A stretch of 36,003 bases of DNA from NCBI RefSeq assembly GCF_008801695.1, contig NZ_VZPF01000055.1, positions 1 through 36,003 of the forward strand, written 5' to 3'. The position numbers and the translations under genes are program-made. This DNA is from Pantoea stewartii subsp. stewartii (lineage in GTDB: Bacteria > Pseudomonadota > Gammaproteobacteria > Enterobacterales > Enterobacteriaceae). Each line of letters begins with the position of its first letter. The first letter of the stretch is position 1. The notes beneath the pieces are model-generated. The model was given only the letters and a program-made list of their open reading frames with translations, had not been told where the DNA came from and did no database searches. Shown one piece after another: positions 8,128 to 19,311 of the stretch.

Positions 8128-8981
8128 CGCAACAACTTACTGAACTTGAAACGGTGCGACCACGACGCAGCCGCCGACGCATCACCTCGTTAACCATCGG
8201 GTTAACGCTGGTAACGATTGTCATTCTGATGGCAGTGCTGGCACCGCTCATCGCGCCTTACGATCCCAATCTGCAAACCATCTCCAGCCGCCTGCTGCCG
8301 CCTTCGGCTGCACACTGGTTTGGCACCGATGGCTTTGGCCGCGACCTGCTCTCACGGGTGATCTATGGCGCACGTCCGACGCTGCTGCTGGTATCACTGA
8401 TTCTGATCCTCACTATCCCGGTGGGCCTGCTGGTGGGCATTACCGCCGGCTATACGGGCGGCTGGACCGAGCGCGTCTTAATGCGCATCACCGATATTTT
8501 TCTTTCACTGCCAAACCTGGTGATTGCCCTGGCGCTGGTTTCCATTATGGGACCGGGCCTGATGAACGGTGCGCTGGCGCTGGCGCTGACCAGTTGGCCG
8601 CCGTTTGCCCGTCAGGCGCGCGCCGAAACCCTGGCGCTGCGGCGCAGTGACTATCTGGCCGCCGCCCGTATGCAAGGCATTACCGGCTTTCGCCTGATGT
8701 TCGGCCATATTCTGCCGCTGTGCCTGCTCACCGCCGTGGTGCGCGCGGCGCTGAGCCTGGGCGGGATTATCCTGGCCGCTGCCGGACTGGGCTTTCTGGG
8801 CATGGGCGTGCAACCGCCCACCGCCGAGTGGGGCTCAATGGTTGCGGAAGGCAGTAAGGTGATCTTTGACCAGTGGTGGGTGGCGGCGGCTCCCGGCGCG
8901 GCCATTCTGTTTGCCAGCCTGGCGTTTAACCTGACAGGCGATGGCCTGCGTGACCGACTGGATACCCGACATGCAAAATAA
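8124..8981 (+). CDS. ABC transporter permease, DppC type
   Basis: A protein of 285 residues, the second permease subunit. The N-terminus is basic (RPRRSRRRI) before the first membrane segment. HWFGTDGFGRDLLSRVIYGAR at about 65-85 and the EAA loop (YLAAARMQGITGFRLMFGHILP, about 180-200) are typical of DppC/OppC. The C-terminal part contains GFLGMGVQPPTAEWGSM. The start overlaps the previous stop (ATGA). Confidence 0.85.
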   Translation: MTQQLTELETVRPRRSRRRITSLTIGLTLVTIVILMAVLAPLIAPYDPNLQTISSRLLPPSAAHWFGTDGFGRDLLSRVIYGARPTLLLVSLILILTIPVGLLVGITAGYTGGWTERVLMRITDIFLSLPNLVIALALVSIMGPGLMNGALALALTSWPPFARQARAETLALRRSDYLAAARMQGITGFRLMFGHILPLCLLTAVVRAALSLGGIILAAAGLGFLGMGVQPPTAEWGSMVAEGSKVIFDQWWVAAAPGAAILFASLAFNLTGDGLRDRLDTRHAK

Positions 8982-9798
8982 CATTCTTGTGGAGTCACTC
9001 AGCATCCGCAGCGAGGCGGCGACGCTGGTCGACAATATCAGTTTCTCCATCGGGCGGGAGCGGGTGGCGCTGGTTGGTGAATCCGGTTCGGGTAAATCGC
9101 TGACCGCCCAGACGTTAATGGGCTTACTGTCCCCTGCCCTGCATCTGCAGGCCAGCCAGCTTCAGGTCGCGGGTGAAAATGCCCTGGCCCTGAACGAGCG
9201 CGGCTGGAGTAAGCTGCGGGGCGAGCGCGTGGCCATGGTCATGCAGGACCCCAAATATGCGCTGAATCCGTCACGGACGATCGGCTGGCAGGTGGAAGAG
9301 CCGCTGATTCTGCACCGTCGCCTGAGCCGCGCAGCGCGCAAAGAAAAGGTGTGCGACATGCTGGATGCCGTCGGCCTGCCTAATCCGCGCCAGTTGATGC
9401 AGGTTTATCCGCATCAGCTGTCCGGCGGGATGGGACAACGCGTGATGCTGGCCATCGCCCTGATTACCGATCCGGCCTTTTTGATTGCCGACGAGCCGAC
9501 ATCCGCACTGGATCACGCCATGCGCGATCAGGTGCTGTCGCTGATTCGTGAGCTGGTGGAGTCCCGCAACATGGGCCTGCTGCTAATTAGCCATGATCTG
9601 CAACAGGTCTCAGAGCACTGCGAGCGCGTGATGGTAATGTACAAAGGTCGCGTGCTGGATACGCTGCCTGCGGCGGATTTGCCGCGCGCAACCCATCCCT
9701 ACACTCGAACGCTGTGGTCCTGCCGCCCCAGTAAAGCCACGCACGGACAACCACTACCGGTGCTGGACCGCGCAGCGCTGGAGACTCACCATGATTAA
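8971..9798 (+). CDS. ABC transporter ATPase, DppD type
   Basis: A protein of 275 residues. Walker A is GESGSGKS (about residue 35), the signature is LSGGMGQRVMLAIAL, Walker B is [12 protein letters not shown] and the switch histidine is in LLISHDL. It hydrolyses ATP to drive transport together with the next gene product. The C-terminus is shorter than in many DppD proteins and lacks a long iron-sulfur-like cysteine tail. I chose the ATG at 8971, which overlaps the end of the permease gene by 11 bases; the frame is open to 8941 but that part lies inside the permease gene. Confidence 0.8.
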   Translation: MQNNILVESLSIRSEAATLVDNISFSIGRERVALVGESGSGKSLTAQTLMGLLSPALHLQASQLQVAGENALALNERGWSKLRGERVAMVMQDPKYALNPSRTIGWQVEEPLILHRRLSRAARKEKVCDMLDAVGLPNPRQLMQVYPHQLSGGMGQRVMLAIALITDPAFLIADEPTSALDHAMRDQVLSLIRELVESRNMGLLLISHDLQQVSEHCERVMVMYKGRVLDTLPAADLPRATHPYTRTLWSCRPSKATHGQPLPVLDRAALETHHD

Positions 9799-10474
9799 TC
9801 TGCAACACCTGAGCGTGTCACACAAACAGGGTTACGATCTGCGCACCGTCGTACACGACGTTAACCTGCAGGTTAACGCGGGCGAGTGTTTTGGTCTGGT
9901 CGGCCCGTCTGGCTGCGGCAAGTCATCGCTGCTGTGGGTGATGGCCGGACTGAATCCGCACTGGCAGGGGGACATGCAACTGGCAGGGCACAAAGTTCTG
10001 CCGGGCAAAAGCTTTACCGGCGCGCTGCGTCAGGAGGTGCAGATGGTGTTTCAGGATCCCTATGCCTCCCTGCATCCCCGCCATCGCCTGCGCCGTACGC
10101 TGTCCGAGCCGCTCAACCTGCTGAAACGGGACAACATCGACGATCGTATTCATGAGGGATTTCGCCATGTGGGGCTGGATCCGTCGCTGGCCGATCGCTA
10201 TCCTCATCAGTTGTCCGGCGGTCAGCGCCAGCGTGTAGCTATCGTGCGCGCCCTGTTGCTGCAGCCCAAAATACTGCTGTTGGATGAGCCAACATCGGCA
10301 CTGGATATGTCAATCCAGGCTGAGATTCTCAATCTGCTTAACGATCTTAAGCGTCAGGATGGTCTGACGATGGTGCTGGTCAGCCACGATCCCGATGTGA
10401 TTGATCACATGTGTGACCGTGCCGTCCGGATGGCGCAGGGACGGATCGTTGAGCAGATTGCCGACTCAGCCTGA
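9791..10474 (+). CDS. ABC transporter ATPase, DppF type (short)
   Basis: A protein of 227 residues, made of the nucleotide-binding domain only. Walker A is GPSGCGKSS (about residue 37), the Q-loop is [14 protein letters not shown], the signature is [15 protein letters not shown], Walker B is [12 protein letters not shown] and the switch is LVSHD. DppF/OppF proteins are usually over 300 residues and carry an extra C-terminal domain; this one lacks it and is nearer to NikE-like size. The start overlaps the previous gene by 8 bases. It is the second ATPase of the heterodimer. Confidence 0.8.
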   Translation: MINLQHLSVSHKQGYDLRTVVHDVNLQVNAGECFGLVGPSGCGKSSLLWVMAGLNPHWQGDMQLAGHKVLPGKSFTGALRQEVQMVFQDPYASLHPRHRLRRTLSEPLNLLKRDNIDDRIHEGFRHVGLDPSLADRYPHQLSGGQRQRVAIVRALLLQPKILLLDEPTSALDMSIQAEILNLLNDLKRQDGLTMVLVSHDPDVIDHMCDRAVRMAQGRIVEQIADSA

Positions 10475-10488
10475 TGCAAGGAAAAACC

Positions 10489-11034
10489 ATGAGCATCCGA
10501 CTTCGCCCACTGGAACGAGAAGATCTTCACTTTGTGCATCAGCTGGATAACAACGCCAGCGTCATGCGCTACTGGTTCGAAGAGCCGTATGAAGCCTTCG
10601 TGGAATTGTCCGATCTGTACGATAAGCACATTCACGATCAGACCGAACGGCGCTTCGTGGTTGAGCATGAGGGGCAAAAAGCGGGGCTGGTGGAGTTAGT
10701 GGAGATTAACCATGTTCACCGCCGCGCTGAATTTCAGATCATCATTGATCCGGCGCATCAGGGCAAAGGTCTGGCCACCCAGGCGGCGAAGCTGGCGATG
10801 GATTACGGTTTTTCCGTGCTGAATCTGTATAAGCTCTACCTGATCGTCGATCAGGAAAATGAGAAAGCCATCCACATCTACAGCAAACTGGGCTTTGAGA
10901 TTGAAGGCGTGCTTAAACACGAATTCTTTATCAATGGCGAATACCGCAACACCATTCGTATGTGCATTTTCCAGCATCAGTATCTGGAACGCCATAAAGC
11001 ACCGGGCGGTATGGTAAAACCTACCGCCCAGTAA
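10489..11034 (+). CDS. speG: Spermidine N1-acetyltransferase SpeG
   Basis: A protein of 181 residues of the GNAT fold. It transfers acetyl from acetyl-CoA to spermidine or spermine, detoxifying excess polyamine in the cytoplasm. It matches E. coli SpeG almost residue for residue over long stretches ([40 protein letters not shown]), and the acetyl-CoA loop is [13 protein letters not shown] chose the ATG at 10489 because AAGGA precedes it by 6 bases; an in-frame ATG at 10474 touches the stop of the ATPase gene. The 14-base gap suggests co-transcription with the ABC transporter. It converges with the lipoprotein gene with no spacer. Confidence 0.93.
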   Translation: MSIRLRPLEREDLHFVHQLDNNASVMRYWFEEPYEAFVELSDLYDKHIHDQTERRFVVEHEGQKAGLVELVEINHVHRRAEFQIIIDPAHQGKGLATQAAKLAMDYGFSVLNLYKLYLIVDQENEKAIHIYSKLGFEIEGVLKHEFFINGEYRNTIRMCIFQHQYLERHKAPGGMVKPTAQ

Positions 11035-11454
11035 TCAGCCGCGTGCGCCGACCGGGTTCATGTAAGGCTTTGGATGCTCGGGCTCCAGGTTATACATGCC
11101 CCCGTAGAACGGATCGACCAGCAGCCAGCCGGGGAAGCCCAGCAGTGGAATATTCCCCAGCAGGTACCACAGGTTGGCACGGGCTTCGATCGGCACCGTG
11201 ACGGGCACATAGCCCGGACTTTCCAGCATCAGCAAATAGTGCTTTTTACCAAAATAGCGATGGGTGGATTTTTCCAGGATGACGGTTTTTGGCGTATAGC
11301 CTTCCGCAACCGGACGACCAGTTTCATCCTGTACGGTAAAACGCGCGCCGGGCGGCTGCGAATCGATCAGAACCGATTGGGTTTCGTTGCCAACAATGGT
11401 GGCGCAACCGCTCAGTAGCATCGCGGCAGCGAGAGCCAGAATGTGCTGTTTCAT
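11035..11454 (-). CDS. Small lipoprotein with PEGA-like region
   Basis: A protein of 139 residues. The signal peptide ends in a lipobox, LLSGC with Cys17; the following residue is Ala, which predicts sorting to the outer membrane. The middle part (VLIDSQPPGARFTVQDETG, then VAEGYTPKTV) looks like a PEGA-type surface repeat (inference). A hydrophobic stretch LWYLLGNIPLLGFPGWLLVD lies near residue 105. The function is unknown. Its stop directly abuts the stop of speG, so the two transcripts overlap at the 3' ends. Confidence 0.65.
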   Translation of the reverse strand: MKQHILALAAAMLLSGCATIVGNETQSVLIDSQPPGARFTVQDETGRPVAEGYTPKTVILEKSTHRYFGKKHYLLMLESPGYVPVTVPIEARANLWYLLGNIPLLGFPGWLLVDPFYGGMYNLEPEHPKPYMNPVGARG

Positions 11455-11519
11455 GGCAGGATCCGATAAAAGTCAGGAAGCACAGTGTAAACCGCCCTTC
11501 CCACCTTTTCATCCTTCTC

Positions 11520-11542
11520 AATCGGGCTATCATCGCCCGATT
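11520..11542. terminator. Hairpin between mmuM and the lipoprotein gene
   Basis: AATCGGGC (11520-11527) pairs with GCCCGATT (11535-11542) around a 7-base loop, 8 bases after the mmuM stop. There is no T-run, so it is only a weak terminator candidate or an RNA 3' end stabiliser. Confidence 0.35.
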
Positions 11543-11550
11543 CTGCTGCT

Positions 11551-12486
11551 TTATTGCGGTTGACAATGGCGGGCAATCGCCGCGATGTCACGGGGTGAGG
11601 TGCGGCAGCAGCCGCCAATCAGTCGGGCGCCGGCCTGCTGCCATTCGGCAAATTTGTCATGCAGCGTGCAACCTGAGGGCGCGGAGTGCCAGCTTTTGCT
11701 GTTGGTATCGTACTGCTCACCCGAATTGGGATACACCACCAGGGGCTTCTCTGTCAGGCGCTGAAGCTGCTGCAGAGCGGGTGTGACACTGTCCAGCGCG
11801 ATGCAGTTGATCCCCACGGCAATAACCTGCGGCTGCGCATTCAGGTAGGCCGCAACGTCACGCAGCGGCGTGCCATCGCTGAGGTGTTCCGCATCACGCA
11901 GCGTAAAGGAGAACCAGGCACAGCTGTCAGGGAATTCGCGCAGCAGGTTGACCAGCGTCTGCGCTTCGGCAAACGAAGGCAGGGTTTCACAGGCCAGCAC
12001 ATCCACGCCCGCTGCCAGCAAGGCAGCTATCCGGGGGCGATGAAACGCCATCATCTCGGCTTCGGGCAACGTATAGTCGCCGCGATATTCCGACCCGTCC
12101 GCCAGAAACGCGCCATAAGGGCCCACCGAGCCTGCTACCAGCAATATCCTGTCGTCTGTCTGCGTCGCCAGGTAATCTGCGCGGGCACGTTGAGCCAGTT
12201 CGACGCTTTGTGCGATCAGCGCCAGCGACTGCTGTTCGTTCAAACCGCGTGCCGCAAAGCCTTGTGGCGTCGCCTGATAGCTGGCAGTAATCGCGCAGCG
12301 CGCGCCAGCAGCAAAATAGTCATAGTGCACCTGGTAAATCAGCTCAGGATTTTCCATCAGCACTTTCGCGGACCACAACGCATCCGTCAGATCGCAGCCC
12401 CGGGCTTCCAGCTCAGTCGCCAGCGCCCCATCCAGAATCAACGGAGCAGTCTGCTGCAGTGCGTGTGATACAGGATTACGCGACAT
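11551..12486 (-). CDS. mmuM: Homocysteine S-methyltransferase MmuM
   Basis: A protein of 311 residues against 310 in E. coli. It uses S-methylmethionine (or the wrong diastereomer of SAM) to methylate homocysteine, giving methionine. Zinc-binding cysteines are visible in VGINC (about residue 225) and GGCC (near residue 293), with [16 protein letters not shown] at the N-terminus. The ATG at 12486 has GGAGG 6 bases upstream and overlaps the end of mmuP by 11 bases, so the pair is coupled. Confidence 0.93.
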   Translation of the reverse strand: MSRNPVSHALQQTAPLILDGALATELEARGCDLTDALWSAKVLMENPELIYQVHYDYFAAGARCAITASYQATPQGFAARGLNEQQSLALIAQSVELAQRARADYLATQTDDRILLVAGSVGPYGAFLADGSEYRGDYTLPEAEMMAFHRPRIAALLAAGVDVLACETLPSFAEAQTLVNLLREFPDSCAWFSFTLRDAEHLSDGTPLRDVAAYLNAQPQVIAVGINCIALDSVTPALQQLQRLTEKPLVVYPNSGEQYDTNSKSWHSAPSGCTLHDKFAEWQQAGARLIGGCCRTSPRDIAAIARHCQPQ

Positions 12487-13882
12487 CTCTGGCCTCCTTA
12501 GCCTGTGATTTTTTGTGGGTCACATGGTAAGCGCCATAGCAAAACAGCACAAACGGAATTCCGCACCACAGGGCAATGCGCTGTGAGGGATCAAACGCCA
12601 GCCCGGCACAGGCCAGCAGGCAGAGTAAAAAGCCCAGAATCGGCGTAAACGGATAGAGCGGCGCGCGGTAAATCAGGTCCGCTGGCGCTTTGCCCTGCTG
12701 CACATGGCGGCGACGGAAAACATAGTGCGATGCACAGATGCTGAGCCACACCGCCACGACGGCAAAGCCAGAGATAGCAGACAGCGCCACAAATACGGTG
12801 TCCGGCGCGACCACACTGGAAAACAGCGCCAGCAGCCCGCCAATCATGCTGACGGTGATAGCCAGCAGCGGTACGCCACGTTTATTTACCCGGGCGAAGG
12901 CGCGCGGCAAGGTGTTTTCATTGGCCAGCGACCACAGCATCCGGCCCGAGGCATACAGGCCCGAGTTCGCCGCTGACAGGATAGCCGTGAGGATAACAAA
13001 GTTGATTATATCCGCCGCCCATGGAATACCGATTTTCTCAAACACCAGCACAAACGGGCTTTTGACGATACCGGCCTGATCCATTGGGATCAGCGCCGCC
13101 AGCACGAAGACGGTGCCGACAAAGAACAGGATGAGACGAGCAACGGTGGTACGAATAGCCAGCGGCACGACTTTTTGCGGGTTTTCGGTTTCACCGGCGG
13201 CAATACCGATTAACTCAGTGCCGGAAAAGGCAAAGTTCACCGCCACCATGGTCATGATGATCGGCAACACACCGTTGGGCAACCAGCCGTGCGCGGTAAG
13301 ATTGCTCAGTCCGGGTGCTGGCGTACCGTCCTTCATGGGAATAAACCCGAACATGGCTGCACCGCCCAGAACGATAAAGGCGACAATGGTGATGACCTTG
13401 ATGATGGAAAACCAGAATTCCCCTTCCGCAAAGAAGCGGGTAGAAATCACGTTCAGCAGATAGATGGCAATACAGAAGACCAGGCACCAGATCCAGACCG
13501 GCACATGCGGAAACCAGTACTGCATACAGAACCCTGCCGCCGTCAGGCTGGACCCCAGCGCGACGGTCCAGGTCAGCCAGTAGAGCCAGGCCACGGTATA
13601 GCCGGTTGCCGGACTCAGATAGCGGGCCGCATAGACGTGGAATGCGCCGGTTTCGGGCATCGCCACGGACAACTCACCCAGGCAGGCCATGACCAGCCAG
13701 ACCACCAGCGCGCCAATCAGATAAGCCAGCAGCGTACCGGCGGCCCCTGTCGTGGAAATGATGTAGCCGGTGTTAAAAAACAGGCCCGTACCGATCACGC
13801 CGCCCAGCGATAACATCACCAGGTGGCGTACTTTCATGGTTCGCTTGAACTGACCCTGCGAAGACGTATTCTGCTCGCTCAT
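12476..13882 (-). CDS. mmuP: S-methylmethionine permease MmuP
   Basis: A protein of 468 residues from the APC superfamily with about 12 membrane segments. It imports S-methylmethionine for MmuM. The N-terminal helix signature [20 protein letters not shown] and the region [19 protein letters not shown] match E. coli MmuP nearly exactly. I chose MSEQNT at 13882 by comparison with the family; an in-frame ATG at 13891 is possible, and neither has an ideal ribosome binding site. It is transcribed from a promoter with a MetJ-type operator just upstream. Confidence 0.93.
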   Translation of the reverse strand: MSEQNTSSQGQFKRTMKVRHLVMLSLGGVIGTGLFFNTGYIISTTGAAGTLLAYLIGALVVWLVMACLGELSVAMPETGAFHVYAARYLSPATGYTVAWLYWLTWTVALGSSLTAAGFCMQYWFPHVPVWIWCLVFCIAIYLLNVISTRFFAEGEFWFSIIKVITIVAFIVLGGAAMFGFIPMKDGTPAPGLSNLTAHGWLPNGVLPIIMTMVAVNFAFSGTELIGIAAGETENPQKVVPLAIRTTVARLILFFVGTVFVLAALIPMDQAGIVKSPFVLVFEKIGIPWAADIINFVILTAILSAANSGLYASGRMLWSLANENTLPRAFARVNKRGVPLLAITVSMIGGLLALFSSVVAPDTVFVALSAISGFAVVAVWLSICASHYVFRRRHVQQGKAPADLIYRAPLYPFTPILGFLLCLLACAGLAFDPSQRIALWCGIPFVLFCYGAYHVTHKKSQAKEARDVA

Positions 13883-13897
13883 AAACCTCATCCGTAT

Positions 13898-13913
13898 GGA
13901 CGTCTAAACATCT
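13898..13913 (-). promoter_or_regulatory. MetJ operator (two tandem met boxes)
   Basis: On the minus strand AGATGTTT is followed by AGACGTCC, matching the 8-bp met box AGACGTCT at 6 and 7 of 8 positions. Tandem boxes are what MetJ with SAM binds. The site lies just downstream of the predicted promoter and 15 bases before the mmuP start, fitting repression of methionine salvage when methionine is plentiful. Confidence 0.7.
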
Positions 13914-13925
13914 ATATGCAGCAGA

Positions 13926-13954
13926 TTTATACGCGTCGTCGCGCCGAAATGCAA
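13926..13954 (-). promoter_or_regulatory. Sigma-70 promoter of mmuPM
   Basis: On the minus strand TTGCAT (13954-13949), a 17-base spacer and TATAAA (13931-13926). Transcription would start near 13919, directly before the met boxes. Confidence 0.6.
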
Positions 13955-13993
13955 CGGGCGAAGCGGTAAGGTGCCAGAAAGGCCGGGATCGGC

Positions 13994-14011
13994 GCCCCGT
14001 GATAACGGGGC
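13994..14011. terminator. Hairpin downstream of ygaC
   Basis: GCCCCGT pairs with ACGGGGC around a GATA loop, 8 bases after the ygaC stop. No T-run follows on the minus strand, so it is a weak terminator candidate. Confidence 0.35.
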
Positions 14012-14019
14012 GGAATGCG

Positions 14020-14355
14020 TTAGCCAAACACGCTTTGCAGGTAGCGTTCCAGCGCCATTCGCGAACTGAAACCGTGCGGAATACCGTAGTGTTCCTGCGT
14101 ATCACCGGCCAGGTAGAGAGGGAACTGTGTGTAGTGATCACAGGTTTTCATTTCTGAGGCCGGTTCGGCGAAAGGCTGACTTTTTTCTTTTAACGTCGGG
14201 TGGATGACCAGCGCCGTGCGCCCCATGCGCGCTTCGCGATTGACGTAAACATAGTTGTCGCCACGACGATAGCCGTACGCACGGGGGGTAATTTCATCGA
14301 CTTCAAAGCCCACTTTTTCCAGGACGCGCGCTACCTCATCTGGTCGTAAATACAT
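14020..14355 (-). CDS. ygaC: Conserved DUF2002 protein YgaC
   Basis: A protein of 111 residues, cytoplasmic, function unknown. It starts [20 protein letters not shown] and contains [27 protein letters not shown] sequence and [11 protein letters not shown], matching E. coli YgaC closely. I chose the ATG at 14355 because AGGA precedes it by 7 bases; the frame is open to 14376. It is divergent from ygaM, as in E. coli (recalled gene order ygaC-ygaM-nrdH). Confidence 0.88.
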   Translation of the reverse strand: MYLRPDEVARVLEKVGFEVDEITPRAYGYRRGDNYVYVNREARMGRTALVIHPTLKEKSQPFAEPASEMKTCDHYTQFPLYLAGDTQEHYGIPHGFSSRMALERYLQSVFG

Positions 14356-14377
14356 GCTTGATCCTCTCCTCTTCAAA

Positions 14378-14405
14378 AGCCACGCAACCTTACATCAGCG
14401 TGGCT
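14378..14405 (-). other. Hairpin in the ygaC 5' leader
   Basis: On the minus strand AGCCACGC (14405-14398) and GCGTGGCT (14385-14378) form a perfect 8-bp stem with a 12-base loop, followed by TTT. It ends 22 bases before the ygaC start and could act as an attenuator or as the 3' end of a transcript from further upstream. Confidence 0.35.
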
Positions 14406-14465
14406 GTACGGGCATTCGGAATTTTCCCTAAAGGGTCGTCCCGCGCCTCGTTAAGCAAAACGTGG

Positions 14466-14473
14466 TCTACACT
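14466..14473 (+). promoter_or_regulatory. Possible sigma-S type -10 element for ygaM
   Basis: TCTACACT resembles the RpoS-preferred extended -10 (KCTAYACTT). It would start transcription about 25-30 bases before ygaM. The paralogues ElaB and YqjD are stationary-phase proteins under RpoS (family knowledge). Confidence 0.4.
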
Positions 14474-14506
14474 GAGTATTACGTGTTAATGACAAGGGAG
14501 CCAAAA

Positions 14507-14824
14507 ATGTTTAATCGAACGCAAAAAAACGATGACATTGATATCAATCAGGATGTTAATGAGTTGGCAGATTCACTTGAAGCCCTGCTGAAGTCTTACG
14601 ACAGCGAGGCCAAAGACGAAGTCAATTCTGCGCGCAGTCAGGCTGAAGCCCTGCTTAAGCAAACCCGGGCAAAACTGAACGGCGGCGGTAACCGCGTCAC
14701 GCAGGTGGCCCGCGATGCCGGCTATCAGGTCGACGCGTATGTCCATGACAAACCCTGGTACGGTGTCGGTATCGGCGCGGCCGTCGGCATTGTGCTGGGC
14801 GCACTACTGGTTTCACGCCGCTAA
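14507..14824 (+). CDS. ygaM: DUF883 inner-membrane protein YgaM (ElaB/YqjD family)
   Basis: A protein of 105 residues. The soluble helical part (about 1-80) is acidic and coiled-coil-like. One C-terminal membrane segment, WYGVGIGAAVGIVLGALLVSRR-like with its GxxxG pattern, anchors it in the inner membrane. YqjD and ElaB tether ribosomes at the membrane in stationary phase; whether YgaM does so is not shown here. I chose the ATG at 14507 because GGGAG precedes it by 6 bases; the frame is open to 14462. Confidence 0.88.
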   Translation: MFNRTQKNDDIDINQDVNELADSLEALLKSYDSEAKDEVNSARSQAEALLKQTRAKLNGGGNRVTQVARDAGYQVDAYVHDKPWYGVGIGAAVGIVLGALLVSRR

Positions 14825-14849
14825 CGCTGTTCCACCCCGTTATCATCCG

Positions 14850-14875
14850 CCTCGCTCACTGAGCGGGGTTTTTTT
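14850..14875 (+). terminator. Intrinsic terminator of ygaM
   Basis: CCTCGCTC pairs with GAGCGGGG (8 bp, one T-G wobble) around ACT and is followed by seven T residues, 25 bases after the ygaM stop. Confidence 0.85.
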
Positions 14876-14964
14876 ATGCCTGTTTTTTAATCAACCAGCT
14901 TTACAAATTTATTTTTCGGGTGGCAGAGCGCGCCAGGCCTGACTTGCCGCGATAATCGCGATTA

Positions 14965-14980
14965 ACCCTACATATGGTGC
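14965..14980. promoter_or_regulatory. NrdR box 1 upstream of nrdH
   Basis: The 16-bp site ACCCTACATATGGTGC resembles the NrdR box consensus (ACACWATATWTWGTGT-like). It lies exactly 31 bases upstream of box 2, the helically phased spacing typical of paired NrdR boxes, and directly before the -35 element. Confidence 0.6.
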
Positions 14981-14982
14981 TA

Positions 14983-15011
14983 TTGACCGCCACAAATACT
15001 ACATCTAGTAT
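14983..15011 (+). promoter_or_regulatory. Sigma-70 promoter of nrdHIEF
   Basis: TTGACC (14983-14988), a 17-base spacer and TAGTAT (15006-15011). The -10 lies inside NrdR box 2, so bound NrdR would block RNA polymerase. The leader before nrdH would be about 100 bases. Confidence 0.65.
14996..15011. promoter_or_regulatory. NrdR box 2 upstream of nrdH
   Basis: The 16-bp palindrome ATACTACATCTAGTAT sits over the -10 element. With box 1 it makes the standard pair that lets NrdR repress the ribonucleotide reductase genes when (d)ATP is high. Confidence 0.65.
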
Positions 15012-15116
15012 TCATTTCATTGTCAGCCCACAAGATGTTTGCACGAACGAAGCCTGATTCAGGGAAATACACGTCGTTATTCGCAGCAGGACCTCAATGA
15101 AAGAGGAATACGAATC

Positions 15117-15359
15117 ATGCGCATTATTATTTACACTAAAAACCACTGTGTCCAGTGTAATGCCACGAAGAATGCACTGGATCGCCACGGCATCGATTAC
15201 CAACTGATCAATCTGGATACCCAGCCGGACGCAATCGACAGCCTGAAAGCGCTGGGCTATCGCCAGGTGCCCGTGGTGATGACCCATGACGATCACTGGA
15301 GTGGCTTTCGTCCTGACAAGATAGCCCGTTTAACCCAAACCACGACCATCGGCGGGTAG
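15117..15359 (+). CDS. nrdH: Glutaredoxin-like protein NrdH
   Basis: A protein of 80 residues (81 in E. coli). It is the electron donor of class Ib ribonucleotide reductase: it reduces NrdE and is itself reduced by thioredoxin reductase. The active site is C11-V-Q-C14, and the signature WSGFRPD near the C-terminus is intact. I chose the ATG at 15117 by alignment; AGAGGAA lies about 8-10 bases upstream. First gene of the nrdHIEF operon, 4 bases before nrdI. Confidence 0.93.
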   Translation: MRIIIYTKNHCVQCNATKNALDRHGIDYQLINLDTQPDAIDSLKALGYRQVPVVMTHDDHWSGFRPDKIARLTQTTTIGG

Positions 15360-15363
15360 TCAC

Positions 15364-15746
15364 ATGTTCCCACTGGTCTATTTTTCCAGCCAGTCGGAAA
15401 ACACCCATCGGTTTATTACCCGTCTGGGCCTGCCCGCGCACCGCATACCGATTGAGAGCAAGCAACCGCTGCATATTCACCAGCCTTATATTCTGGTGGT
15501 GCCGAGCTATGGCGGTGGCAGTCATCGCGGCGCCGTGCCCAGACAGGTGATTCAGTTTCTTAATGATGAAGCCAATCGTCGCGGTCTGCGCGGCGTGATC
15601 GCGGCCGGTAACCGTAACTTCGGTGAAGGCTACTGCCTGGCGGGCGACATCATTGCTAAGAAATGCCAGGTTCCCTACCTGTATCGGTTTGAACTGATGG
15701 GAACGCCGGACGATATCGCCAATGTAAAAGCGGGAGTAACCCAATT

Positions 15747-15768
<22 letters not shown>
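15364..15768 (+). CDS. nrdI: Flavodoxin-like protein NrdI
   Basis: A protein of 134 residues. This FMN protein delivers an oxidant that activates the dimanganese centre of NrdF. The phosphate-binding loop [11 protein letters not shown], the segment [17 protein letters not shown] and [16 protein letters not shown] are the NrdI signatures. It overlaps the start of nrdE by 22 bases, which suggests coupled translation. Confidence 0.93.
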
Positions 15769-18855
<3,087 letters not shown>

Positions 18856-18863
18856 GACGTTGT

Positions 18864-18884
18864 GTGCCGTGCTGTCAACGGCAC
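18864..18884 (+). terminator. Hairpin after nrdF
   Basis: GTGCCGT pairs with ACGGCAC around a 7-base loop, 8 bases after the nrdF stop, followed by GTTTCCCC. The T-run is short, so it is a moderate terminator candidate. Confidence 0.5.
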
Positions 18885-19311
18885 GTTTCCCCTTAGCGAA
18901 GGGACAGGCGCGCGGCATTTTCACAGCGCGCTGAACCTTCCCTCTCCGTCCGCGGAATGGGTGCCGATCGCGCCACAATAAATGACGGTAACGATTTGGC
19001 CGCCGTTGCCAGGGTTAACCAGACCGATATCACTGCTCACACACTGACCGCTCTCAGCATCGCGCTGCCTTTGGCATGGCGTTGAGAAACCCGTTTATTC
19101 CGACGCCAAAACGGGGCGCCGTACCCGGATCCAATCTGACAGAGGGATAAGTCTGTGCCTGCCACGACCCGAGAGATCGCGACCAACAAACCCGACGTAA
19201 ACGGCTGTCGATCTTTACTGTTACCCGACTATCACATAAACATAGCTATCAAATTATTTTTTAGGTTATTATTAACGCCACATTATTATTCATCTTTGCT
19301 ACTGACGACCT
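18885..19311. other. Intergenic region between nrdF and ygaY
   Basis: No gene seen. In E. coli the proVWX operon lies between nrdF and ygaY (recalled order); here there is only this stretch, with no recognisable piece of ProV, ProW or ProX. The last ~80 bases are AT-rich and likely hold the ygaY promoter. Confidence 0.45.

Noticed and set aside
11686..12468. 260-codon plus-strand open frame
   Set aside because: Antisense shadow of mmuM with no family resemblance.
14950..14965. Fur box upstream of nrdH (GATAATCGCGATTA)
   Set aside because: Only the first half fits the Fur consensus; the rest is a short chance palindrome.
18885..19311. Decayed gene between nrdF and ygaY
   Set aside because: No frame gave recognisable protein sequence; it is described only as intergenic.
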